A DNA stretch of 15,492 nucleotides from contig JANTGB010000018.1 in assembly GCA_024763115.1 (NCBI GenBank), forward strand, positions 1 to 15,492, given 5' to 3'. The notes under the pieces are model-generated. The model did not search any database. It saw nothing but the letters and a program-made list of their open reading frames with translations, and was not told where the DNA came from. Shown here piece by piece: positions 7,892-13,442 of this stretch. Within the stretch, counting starts at the first letter, position 1. Every line of letters starts with the position of its first letter. This DNA is from Desulfobulbaceae bacterium. GTDB lineage: Bacteria; Desulfobacterota; Desulfobulbia; Desulfobulbales; SURF-16. The position numbers were made by a program, and so were the translations under genes.

Positions 7892-7934
7892 CTCTTATTT
7901 CCATTAAAAAGATATCAAGTTATCTGAGGATACC

Positions 7935-8321
7935 ATGAAAAGAAAAATAATTATAACAGCGGCATTAAGCCTGTTTGTTGCGACAATGCAAGCGCCTTAT
8001 GTGATAGGTGCTGAAGATGATGTGTCGGCCTACAAGTGGGGAAGCTGGGAAAAGATGGTTGCTCCTAAAGCCGGGCCGATGATTGTGCCGACAGCTACGG
8101 TTGGTACTGTGCCTCAGCCTAACTATAAGCCTGATCCCGAGCCGAAGCCGCCACCGCCGCCTGAACCACCGCCGCCACCGCCGCCACCGCCGCCGCCACC
8201 GCCGCCGCCGCCACCGCCGCCGCCGCTGGAGCCGCCAACGGATCCGACGCCGGGACCGACGCCACCCCCGCCGCCGGTTGGTTCGGTACCTGTGCCGGTA
8301 AGAGAAATACCAATGCCGTAA
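7935..8321 (+). CDS. Secreted polyproline-rich protein (hypothetical)
   Basis: A protein of 128 residues, of unrecognised family. Residues 1-26 look like a Sec signal peptide (MKRK, hydrophobic core, likely cut after IGA). The mature N-terminus (EDDVSAYKWGSWEKMV) is followed by a proline-rich tail that includes 20 consecutive prolines. Such runs form rigid polyproline II helices, stall ribosomes and normally need EF-P. The run is encoded by CCA/CCG units, so it is liable to slippage. GAGGA four bases before the ATG supports the start. Expression probably comes from the sigma-54 promoter at 7731. The frame stays open past the TAA for another 23 similar codons (8322-8393), so the gene may carry a recent nonsense change. 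It lies next to an outer-membrane secretion protein gene and could be exported by it. Confidence 0.75.
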   Translation: MKRKIIITAALSLFVATMQAPYVIGAEDDVSAYKWGSWEKMVAPKAGPMIVPTATVGTVPQPNYKPDPEPKPPPPPEPPPPPPPPPPPPPPPPPPPPLEPPTDPTPGPTPPPPPVGSVPVPVREIPMP

Positions 8322-8393
8322 CCGCCGGAACCGGGAATAGAAAAATCAGCACCAAAGCCGAGAAGAATGAAACCAAGTCATCGAAGAAGGTAA
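8322..8393 (+). other. In-frame continuation of the polyproline gene beyond its TAA
   Basis: After the stop at 8319-8321 the same frame reads 23 sense codons (PPEPGIEKSAPKPRRMK, then PSHRRR) before TAA at 8391-8393. The proline-rich start matches the upstream tail in composition and codon use, and the end is strongly basic. A single C-to-T change (CAA to TAA) would explain the break, giving an ancestral protein of about 152 residues. Readthrough, sequencing error or a chance open stretch are alternatives. Confidence 0.55.
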
Positions 8394-8417
8394 GGATATA
8401 AAATCCTTAATAATGGC

Positions 8418-8452
8418 CGGCCTACCGGAACGGAGTGCTTTCCGGTAGGCCG
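8418..8452 (+). terminator. Strong hairpin after the polyproline gene, terminator-like
   Basis: A 13-bp perfect stem pairs CGGCCTACCGGAA (8418-8430) with TTCCGGTAGGCCG (8440-8452) around a 9-base loop. It begins 25 bases after the second in-frame stop (8391-8393), fitting the true 3' end of the gene. It is followed by ATTATAATATTT and not a clean T run, so it may act as a transcript 3'-end stabiliser or a non-canonical terminator. Confidence 0.55.
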
Positions 8453-8577
8453 ATTATAATATTTATGTAGTTGAGAGTGATGTAGCAGTAATGCAGCAGA
8501 CAGGCTTAAGATAATATTATGTTTAGTTTGATTTTGTCTCTGTCTCTTTGTTGCGGTAAACTTGATTAATAATTTTG

Positions 8578-8728
8578 GTAACAGCTCACAGAGTACCAGA
8601 TCTTTTTTGTGATTAGACTGGCGCAGCATACCGGCACTATGTTAAGACAGGCTGATTGCGGAGGTAAGCACCCTTAAAACAGGAAATATACTTTGACTCC
8701 GAATATGCGGTGCCCTGTGAGCAGTTAC
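8578..8728 (+). mobile_element. MITE-like element, copy 3 (151 bp)
   Basis: Left end GTAACAGCTCACAG (8578-8591) and right end CTGTGAGCAGTTAC (8715-8728) are inverted repeats with one mismatch. The core shared with the other copies is at 8609-8659: outer stem GTGATTAG (8609-8616) with CTGATTGC (8652-8659), pairing through G-T wobbles where other copies have Watson-Crick pairs. Both ends resemble the right-end type of copy 4, so copy 3 may be a rearranged or hybrid form. The 8-base flanks (TAATTTTG and TTCTCAAG) do not match, so it is older or recombined. It ends 62 bp upstream of the PEP-CTERM gene start. Confidence 0.8.
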
Positions 8729-8790
8729 TTCTCAAGCTAGTAATTATTTTTTTAAGGTGTTATAAAATTCATTATTACAAGGATCAAAAA

Positions 8791-9567
8791 ATGAAAAACA
8801 AAACATCCAAGACACTCCTTGCTCTTTCATGTTTTATTATTAGTGCTGCTTACTGCCCTACGCCAGCTAATGCTTCCTCTTATAGCACTACGGTAAATCT
8901 AAACAACGTATCGCTTAACTTTACCTCCACGGATCCAAATGATATTTATTTTTTCCCTGACCAGAAAAACAGCTATTCACAGGTAAAAATAAATAGTCAA
9001 ATAAACGATGATTACTTGATTGACGGTTGGGGAAATACCAGTGCAAGCTTGAGTTATGGAACTGCTGATAACGGCTCTAGTGCTACTACAACTACAACAG
9101 CTAATTCAATAACAACATCTGCCGGTGCTTTTTCGTCTTACGGACAGGATACATTTTCATCCGAGACATATGGAGCGCATTGGATTAATTTTTACACTTA
9201 TAATCCTTTGACGGTAACTATTCAATTTGATTATAATTTAAATAGTCTTGTTGTTGAAGATATACCAACAACCGGCTCAACTTATTCTCAAATTGAAGCT
9301 CGTTTCTATGCCAGTGCGGATGGGACGTGGGATCCGGGAAATAGTAGCGTAATCTATGACAGTATACTAATTAACTTAGATGATCCATTGTCTGATTCAA
9401 TAACTTTTTCTCATGACTTTTCAGATATGACAAAAAAATATGGTCGTTTTGAGATTCTCGCCTATAGTAGTGCTGATGTCAATCCTGTCCCTATACCAGG
9501 CGCGGTCTGGCTCCTGGGTTCGGGGCTGATAGGCATGTTAGGTTTCAGGCAATCCAGAAGAAAATAA
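8791..9567 (+). CDS. PEP-CTERM (exosortase-sorted) surface protein
   Basis: A protein of 258 residues when started at the ATG at 8791, which has AAGGA about 6 bases upstream and opens a proper signal peptide (MKNKTSK, hydrophobic core, likely cut after ANA at residue 28). The middle is rich in Ser, Thr, Asn, Asp and Tyr, low in Cys, and suggests an extracellular beta-rich domain of unknown function. The C-terminus is a classic sorting tail: VPIP (233-236), membrane stretch PGAVWLLGSGLIGMLGF and basic end RQSRRK. Such tails are recognised by exosortase EpsH/XrtA-type enzymes, none of which is in the window. The gene is visibly more AT-rich than its neighbours, hinting at transfer. It could travel with exopolysaccharide or biofilm functions. 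A strong terminator follows directly. Confidence 0.85.
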   Translation: MKNKTSKTLLALSCFIISAAYCPTPANASSYSTTVNLNNVSLNFTSTDPNDIYFFPDQKNSYSQVKINSQINDDYLIDGWGNTSASLSYGTADNGSSATTTTTANSITTSAGAFSSYGQDTFSSETYGAHWINFYTYNPLTVTIQFDYNLNSLVVEDIPTTGSTYSQIEARFYASADGTWDPGNSSVIYDSILINLDDPLSDSITFSHDFSDMTKKYGRFEILAYSSADVNPVPIPGAVWLLGSGLIGMLGFRQSRRK

Positions 9568-9594
9568 TTCCTCCTGTTTCTTCAAACAAAAAAG

Positions 9595-9630
9595 CTGAAT
9601 CAATTTTAATTAATTGATTCAGTTTTTTTT
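9595..9630. terminator. Rho-independent terminator, probably bidirectional
   Basis: CTGAATCAATT (9595-9605) pairs with AATTGATTCAG (9612-9622) around a 6-base loop, followed by eight T (9623-9630). Six A (9588-9593) precede the stem, so it would also work on the minus strand for the convergent cytochrome b transcript. It begins 27 bp after the PEP-CTERM stop codon. Confidence 0.88.
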
Positions 9631-9656
9631 GTCTGGGCTGGATAGTAACTGTTTTT

Positions 9657-9680
9657 GTAATTATTCATGGGATAAGCGCC
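9657..9680 (+). mobile_element. Isolated left end of the MITE family
   Basis: The 24 bases here match the left terminus of copy 4 (11112-11135) at about 20 positions, including GTAAYTAYTCATGGG and TAAGCGCC. No core stem follows, so this is a remnant or a diverged internal-deletion form. CTGTTTTT directly before it (9649-9656) recurs at 9832-9839, which might mark an old target duplication around 9657-9831, but the right end there does not match the family terminus. Confidence 0.55.
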
Positions 9681-9740
9681 TATGCTTTTTCCCAAAACCC
9701 GGCTTGAAAAAAGAGGCCTCTGACAGCTCAACTAATGATC

Positions 9741-9763
9741 GTCTGCAGGCAGGCTCCTACGGG
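9741..9763 (-). repeat. REP-like palindrome
   Basis: GTCTGC (9741-9746) and GCAGGC (9749-9754) form a short stem around AG, followed by TCCTAC and GGG. Read on the minus strand this is GTAGGAGC followed by a small hairpin, the same layout as the REP sequences of pseudomonads (GTAGGAGC plus a GC-rich hairpin with 2-base loop). Such units are spread by REP-associated tyrosine transposases; none is in the window. Confidence 0.5.
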
Positions 9764-9777
9764 CTCTCGCAAAAAAG

Positions 9778-9838
9778 GTAACTGCTCACTGGGCACCTCA
9801 TCTTCGCCCATTCGGAGTTGAAGTTTACGCCCTGTTTT
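9778..9838 (-). mobile_element. Isolated right end of the MITE family, minus orientation
   Basis: Read on the minus strand, this stretch ends in AGTGAGCAGTTAC (9790-9778) and contains AACTCCGAAT and GGTGCCC in the same order as the right part of copy 3 (8677-8728), with a small insertion between them. It begins immediately after the cytochrome b stop codon, and the similarity to copy 3 may even include the TAAAA at that stop. No core stem is present. Confidence 0.55.
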
Positions 9839-10678
9839 TTACAACCGCACCAGGGCCATACCAGTCAAAATTGCATACACAACCAGCCAGCCGAGAATAT
9901 AAGCAAACATCCTGCCCGCCCATTTTTCGGATTTAAGTCCAAAAAGCGCAATCAGCAGGGTCAAGGGAAAAACAATCCCGGCCCAGAAGGGCTGGATATA
10001 ATGAAGCAATTCCTGCAGTCCCAGAAAAAACCAGGGGCCGGAGATATTAAAAACCCCAAGTTTTTCCGGCTCCATGGGGGCTGAAAAAACCGCGCTGACT
10101 AAAATCATCAACAGGATAAAGGCTCCGCTTTTTTTCCAGGCCGGCTGATAGCGGCGCAAATGATCCCAGCAAAAAATACCCCAGATCAGGCCAAGGCCAA
10201 ACAGATGATTGACATAGACCCTTTTCAGGCCGTCAGCATCAATTGAAAACAATAACCCGTTAATCCATGTCCCAATCAGGGGGATGGCCAGGGTGATATT
10301 CTCGGCAATATGCCCGGCTGATTCACCGGTGCTGTCGGCCCGCAGGACATATCCGGTAAAAAGCAGCAGCAAAGCAACAGGCAGAGAACCGGCCAGATAC
10401 AGCCAGTTCTTCCAACTCAGCTTCCTGCTCAAGGGATAGATAAAGGCAAAATGACAAAGGACAAGTAAAAAGAAAAACTGGCTGGAATAAAAATGGAGCG
10501 AACGCCAGAAAAAACCGAATGGTACCAGGGTGTCAATGGCGCTTACTGAATAAAAAGGAGTGGCAGGATCATATTGCAGGGCAAGAACCAGGCCGGAGAG
10601 AACCGAAACAGCCAGGGCCACATAACTGTATTCGCCCCAGCGGATCTGTTGCAGGAATCCCTTTTCACCTGAATTCAT
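9839..10678 (-). CDS. petB: Cytochrome b (b6-type) of a quinol:acceptor oxidoreductase
   Basis: Integral membrane protein of 279 residues with about seven hydrophobic segments. The four haem ligands are visible: H62 and H76 (14 apart) in one helix, H158 and H173 (15 apart) in another. The 15-residue second spacing is that of b6-type proteins, while mitochondrial-type cytochrome b has 14. GPWFFLG (214-220) stands where subunit IV has PEWY, near the quinol oxidation site, so a shortened subunit-IV part seems to be fused on. It should oxidise menaquinol and pass electrons to the Rieske protein encoded just upstream, with which it overlaps by 4 bp (ATGA). No cytochrome c gene follows; the gene ends in repeat-derived DNA. 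Confidence 0.87.
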   Translation of the reverse strand: MNSGEKGFLQQIRWGEYSYVALAVSVLSGLVLALQYDPATPFYSVSAIDTLVPFGFFWRSLHFYSSQFFFLLVLCHFAFIYPLSRKLSWKNWLYLAGSLPVALLLLFTGYVLRADSTGESAGHIAENITLAIPLIGTWINGLLFSIDADGLKRVYVNHLFGLGLIWGIFCWDHLRRYQPAWKKSGAFILLMILVSAVFSAPMEPEKLGVFNISGPWFFLGLQELLHYIQPFWAGIVFPLTLLIALFGLKSEKWAGRMFAYILGWLVVYAILTGMALVRL

Positions 10679-11103
10679 ATAGTCACGATATAGCCTGACT
10701 TCCCGGTCTCAACAATCTTTTCAACCGGGAAACCGGCCAGATCTTTCCGGGCCGGGCCGGCAAGTCTTTTACCCTCAGGAGAAAAACGGCTTTGATGACA
10801 GGGACAGATCAACAAATGATCCTTTTCACTGTAATTCAAACGACAGCCAAGATGGGTACACTTTCGCGACACAGCCCAGACATTTTTTTTCATGCTGAAC
10901 ATAATAAAATCATGATCAATAAAGACCTCGCCGTCATTCAGCAACTTATCGACCTTGATATGCCGGGGCTTGCGGGGTACATGAAAAAATAAATATTTAA
11001 AAAAAGGATAAACAAGCGCTGCCGTGGCCGCCATCATAAGGCCATTCCAGCTTTTCCGCAAAAAAGAACGGCGACCGCCACAGTTACATTCTGGTGAAAT
11101 CAT
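10675..11103 (-). CDS. petC: Rieske iron-sulfur protein of the cytochrome bc/b6f-type complex
   Basis: A protein of 142 residues with a twin-arginine motif (RRSFLRK, 11-17) and one hydrophobic anchor (about 21-40), so it is exported by Tat and stays membrane-tethered. The 2Fe-2S ligands are in CTHLGC (82-87) and CPCH (100-103), with a GPA proline-loop equivalent at 117-119. It hands electrons from quinol at cytochrome b to a cytochrome c. It overlaps petB by 4 bp. The ATG at 11103 lies only 8 bp from the inserted 200-bp element. AAAGG abuts the ATG with no spacing, a poor ribosome binding site. In the reconstructed ancestral sequence it was read from an ATGA overlap with coaD, so it probably relied on translational coupling that is now lost. 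Confidence 0.9.
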   Translation of the reverse strand: MISPECNCGGRRSFLRKSWNGLMMAATAALVYPFFKYLFFHVPRKPRHIKVDKLLNDGEVFIDHDFIMFSMKKNVWAVSRKCTHLGCRLNYSEKDHLLICPCHQSRFSPEGKRLAGPARKDLAGFPVEKIVETGKSGYIVTI

Positions 11104-11111
11104 CCTTTATC

Positions 11112-11311
11112 GTAACTACTCATGGGGTAAGCGCCTAATGAGTGCAAACCTCAGTATTTGTAACTGGTCGGAGTCTGCGCTTACCTGCAGGGTGCAGGTA
11201 AGCGACCAGAGGGAGACTCCGATAGATTTTCGTGATCAGACTGGCGCAGCATACTGGTGCTATGTAAGACAGGCTGATCGCGGAAAAATGCGGTGCCCTG
11301 TGAGCAGTTAC
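11112..11311 (+). mobile_element. MITE-like element, copy 4 (200 bp) with perfect 8-bp target duplication
   Basis: Ends GTAACTACTCA (11112-11122) and TGAGCAGTTAC (11301-11311) are inverted repeats matching at 10 of 11. CCTTTATC is present on both sides (11104-11111 and 11312-11319), a clean target duplication. The family core is at 11231-11282 (outer stem CGTGATCAG with CTGATCGCG). An extra module at 11178-11204 forms a perfect 12-bp hairpin with a GGG loop. It has no coding capacity. GTAA ends with 8-bp duplication fit IS66-type mobilisation, an inference. It separates coaD from the Rieske gene and supplies the present coaD stop codon. Confidence 0.93.
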
Positions 11312-11844
11312 CCTTTATCCAGCAAAAACTTTTCCCGCAGCCTGTTACAGACATGATCGGGAACCAGGCCGCTGACATCTCCGCCATGCCGGGCAGCATC
11401 CTTGATAATACTGGAACTGATAAAAATCCAGCGAAATCCGGTCATCAGAAAGACCGTTTCCACCTCACGCTCGATTTTCCGGTTCATCAGGGCCAGCTGA
11501 AATTCATAATCAAAATCAGACACGGCCCGCAGTCCGCGGATAATAGCCCTGGCCCCATTCATGTAAGCGTAATCAACCACCAGCCCCTTGACCTGATCTA
11601 CTATTACCCTGTCTTCATCAGCGGGGAAACAGTCACGAATCATTTCCAGCCGCTCCTCAAGAGAAAAAAGGGTGGACTTGCTGGAATTCTCAGCTACCCC
11701 GACGATTACCCGGTCAAAGATCAACAAACTGCGGTTAATTATGTCAAGATGGCCGGAGGTTATGGGATCAAACGTGCCTGGGTAAACTGCTATATTACCG
11801 TTAACTTCGCTGGGCGGGGTAAAAGGTTGATAATCATCACTCAT
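11308..11844 (-). CDS. coaD: Phosphopantetheine adenylyltransferase
   Basis: CoaD joins 4'-phosphopantetheine with ATP to give dephospho-CoA, the penultimate step of coenzyme A synthesis, in the cytoplasm. The 178-residue protein shows the nucleotidyltransferase motif GTFDPITSGH (23-32), the conserved IIRGLRAVSDFDYE stretch (about 101-114) and the ISSSIIKD signature. It has about 15 extra N-terminal residues compared with usual CoaD, but no other start codon lies nearer, so the ATG at 11844 is kept. It begins 2 bp after rsmD, a common partner. Its TAA stop lies inside the terminus of the inserted element. Without the insertion the reading would end Gly-TGA, overlapping the Rieske ATG, and the protein would be unchanged. 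Confidence 0.93.
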   Translation of the reverse strand: MSDDYQPFTPPSEVNGNIAVYPGTFDPITSGHLDIINRSLLIFDRVIVGVAENSSKSTLFSLEERLEMIRDCFPADEDRVIVDQVKGLVVDYAYMNGARAIIRGLRAVSDFDYEFQLALMNRKIEREVETVFLMTGFRWIFISSSIIKDAARHGGDVSGLVPDHVCNRLREKFLLDKG

Positions 11845-11846
11845 GG

Positions 11847-12413
11847 CTAATTCCCGGTGTAAAACCAGAATCCGGTTCCACCATAAATCCTTTTATCATG
11901 AAGAGACAGGCAACCCGCCCGGTCGGGCAGGTTCACTTTTTCATCTTCCTCGATAATTACTGCTGCTCCCCGGGCAGTAAAACCTCCGGAAGCAAGTTCC
12001 TTAAGCAGCTTAATACTTAATTCCTTATTATAAGGAGGATCAAGAAAAATCAGAGAAAAACCGGGCTTACGTTTAAAACTATGCAAAAACCCAAGCCCCT
12101 TGCGTAAATCTCTTTTTACCAGGGTGAATTTATCAGCAAAATTACAGGCCTTGCTGTTAGCGCGAATCAACCTGAGTGCTTCCTTATTATTATCTATGGC
12201 CAGACAGCTTTCTGCTCCCCGGCTTAAGGCCTCCAGGCCAAGGGCTCCGGTTCCGGCAAAAAGATCAAGCACCCGGGCTCCGTTTACCTTGTTGCTGATA
12301 ATATTAAAAAGCGCCTCCCGGGCCCGGTCGGAAGTCGGCCTGATAAGATTTCGTTTCTGTTTTGCCGGGGAAAACAGCCGCCTTCCTCCGGCGCTACCGG
12401 CGATTATCCGCAT
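11847..12413 (-). CDS. rsmD: 16S rRNA (guanine966-N2)-methyltransferase
   Basis: RsmD methylates G966 of 16S rRNA using S-adenosylmethionine. The 188-residue length is normal. The start RIIAGSAGGRRL and RPTSDRAREALFNI are family signatures. The SAM-binding loop is VLDLFAGTGALGLEALSRGA (48-67) and the catalytic motif is DPPY (125-128). It is preceded by AGGA that overlaps the asd stop region, 6 bp downstream of asd, and followed at 2 bp by coaD, so the three are very probably co-transcribed. Confidence 0.93.
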   Translation of the reverse strand: MRIIAGSAGGRRLFSPAKQKRNLIRPTSDRAREALFNIISNKVNGARVLDLFAGTGALGLEALSRGAESCLAIDNNKEALRLIRANSKACNFADKFTLVKRDLRKGLGFLHSFKRKPGFSLIFLDPPYNKELSIKLLKELASGGFTARGAAVIIEEDEKVNLPDRAGCLSLHDKRIYGGTGFWFYTGN

Positions 12414-12419
12414 TTCATC

Positions 12420-13442
12420 CTACAGATAATCCTTGATCAGAACCTCAGCAATCTGCACGGCGTTCAAGGCAGCTCCTTTAAGAATATTATCAGCAACCAC
12501 CCAAAAATTTATGCCGTTGGCAATTGACTCATCCTCACGAATCCGGCCGACCATGGTGGCAAATTTACCGGCGCAGTTAACAGCCATAGGGTATTCATCG
12601 GCAGCCGGATTATCAACCAGCTCAACTCCGGGGGCATTTTTCAGCAGAGCTTTTACTTCTTCCGCGCTTATCTTCTTATCCGTCTCAACATTAACTGCCT
12701 CGGAATGGCCGTAAATAACCGGAACCCGCACCGTGGTTGCGGTAACGCCAATACCATCATCTGCAAATATCTTTCTGGTCTCATTGACCATTTTCATCTC
12801 TTCCTTCGTGTAACCGTTATCCAGGAAGACATCAATATGAGGTAAACAGTTAAAGGCTATCTGATAAGGATATACCTCGCTGACAAGCTTCTCACCGGCA
12901 ACCCAGGCCTGCACCTGACTCTTTAATTCCTCTATTGCCTTGGCCCCGGTACCGGATACGGCCTGATAGGTTGAGACAACGATACGTTTGATGCCGACCT
13001 TGTCATAAATCGGTTTAAGCGCGACCAGCATCTGAATTGTCGAGCAGTTGGGGTTGGCTATAATGCCGCGCCGGGTATATTGACTAATAGCGTGAGGATT
13101 AACCTCAGGCACGACCAGAGGGATTTCCGGATCCATCCGATAGGCGCTGGAATTATCAACTACCACGGCTCCGGCTTCGGCGGCAGCCGGGGCAAATTCC
13201 AGGGAACGCGAAGCTCCGGCGGAAAAAAGCGCCACATCAATATCTTTAAAGGAATCCCCGGTAAGCTGCTGAACAGCTATCTCCTGATCCTTGAATTTCA
13301 ACTTCCTGCCAACCGATCTTTCCGAGGCCAGCAGGCGGAGTTCCCCCAGCGGAAAATCACGCCGGGCCAGAACATCAAGCATGGCGCCACCCACTGCTCC
13401 GGTAGCGCCGGCCACTGCTACATTTACTTTTGTTTTACTCAT
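12420..13442 (-). CDS. asd: Aspartate-semialdehyde dehydrogenase
   Basis: Asd reduces aspartyl phosphate to aspartate semialdehyde with NADPH, the branch-point step toward lysine, diaminopimelate, threonine and methionine. The protein has 340 residues from the ATG at 13442, chosen because GAGGA lies 5 bases upstream; a TTG at 13454 would add four residues but has no such site. Seen: nucleotide-binding GATGAVGG (12-19), VDNSSAYRMD (95-104), active-site C133 in NPNCST and the proton-acceptor region with H246 in YGHSEAV. It sits between leuA and rsmD on the same strand, with a 120-bp repeat-bearing gap after leuA. Confidence 0.95.
   Translation of the reverse strand: MSKTKVNVAVAGATGAVGGAMLDVLARRDFPLGELRLLASERSVGRKLKFKDQEIAVQQLTGDSFKDIDVALFSAGASRSLEFAPAAAEAGAVVVDNSSAYRMDPEIPLVVPEVNPHAISQYTRRGIIANPNCSTIQMLVALKPIYDKVGIKRIVVSTYQAVSGTGAKAIEELKSQVQAWVAGEKLVSEVYPYQIAFNCLPHIDVFLDNGYTKEEMKMVNETRKIFADDGIGVTATTVRVPVIYGHSEAVNVETDKKISAEEVKALLKNAPGVELVDNPAADEYPMAVNCAGKFATMVGRIREDESIANGINFWVVADNILKGAALNAVQIAEVLIKDYL

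Larger units (their letters stand above)
7585..7934 (+). other. 350-bp intergenic control region
   Basis: The gap before the polyproline gene contains, in order, a weak terminator hairpin, a 25-bp AT-rich palindrome, a sigma-54 promoter and a transposed 97-bp element with its target duplications; each is listed separately. No further open frame is supported. A good ribosome binding site, GAGGA (7926-7930), precedes the ATG at 7935. Confidence 0.7.
8394..8790 (+). other. 397-bp intergenic region before the PEP-CTERM gene
   Basis: It holds a GC-rich hairpin (8418-8452), element copy 3 (8578-8728) and about 60 bp of AT-rich leader. No sigma-54 site was found and no sigma-70 promoter is convincing, although TATAAA at 8761-8766 could be a -10 element. 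The 125 bp between hairpin and element show nothing that can be named. Confidence 0.5.

Noticed and set aside
8083..8376. Arginine-rich (+) and alanine-rich (-) open frames across the CCG repeat
   Set aside because: They are other-frame readings of the polyproline codons, lack ribosome binding sites and have single-residue bias dictated by the repeat.
8710..8790. Longer PEP-CTERM protein starting at the ATG at 8710
   Set aside because: That start lies inside the element terminus and puts 27 residues before a good signal peptide; the ATG at 8791 has a proper ribosome binding site.
9818..10084. Plus-strand open frame opposite the end of cytochrome b
   Set aside because: Shadow of a gene whose haem ligands and membrane segments are clear.
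11096..11125. Tiny minus-strand frame (ATG AGT AGT TAC GAT AAA GGA TGA) ending on the Rieske start
   Set aside because: It has no ribosome binding site and arises from the element end plus target duplication; possible coupling is too speculative to list.
11293..11850. Plus-strand open frame of 185 codons opposite coaD
   Set aside because: It is antisense to a recognised enzyme and starts within the mobile element.
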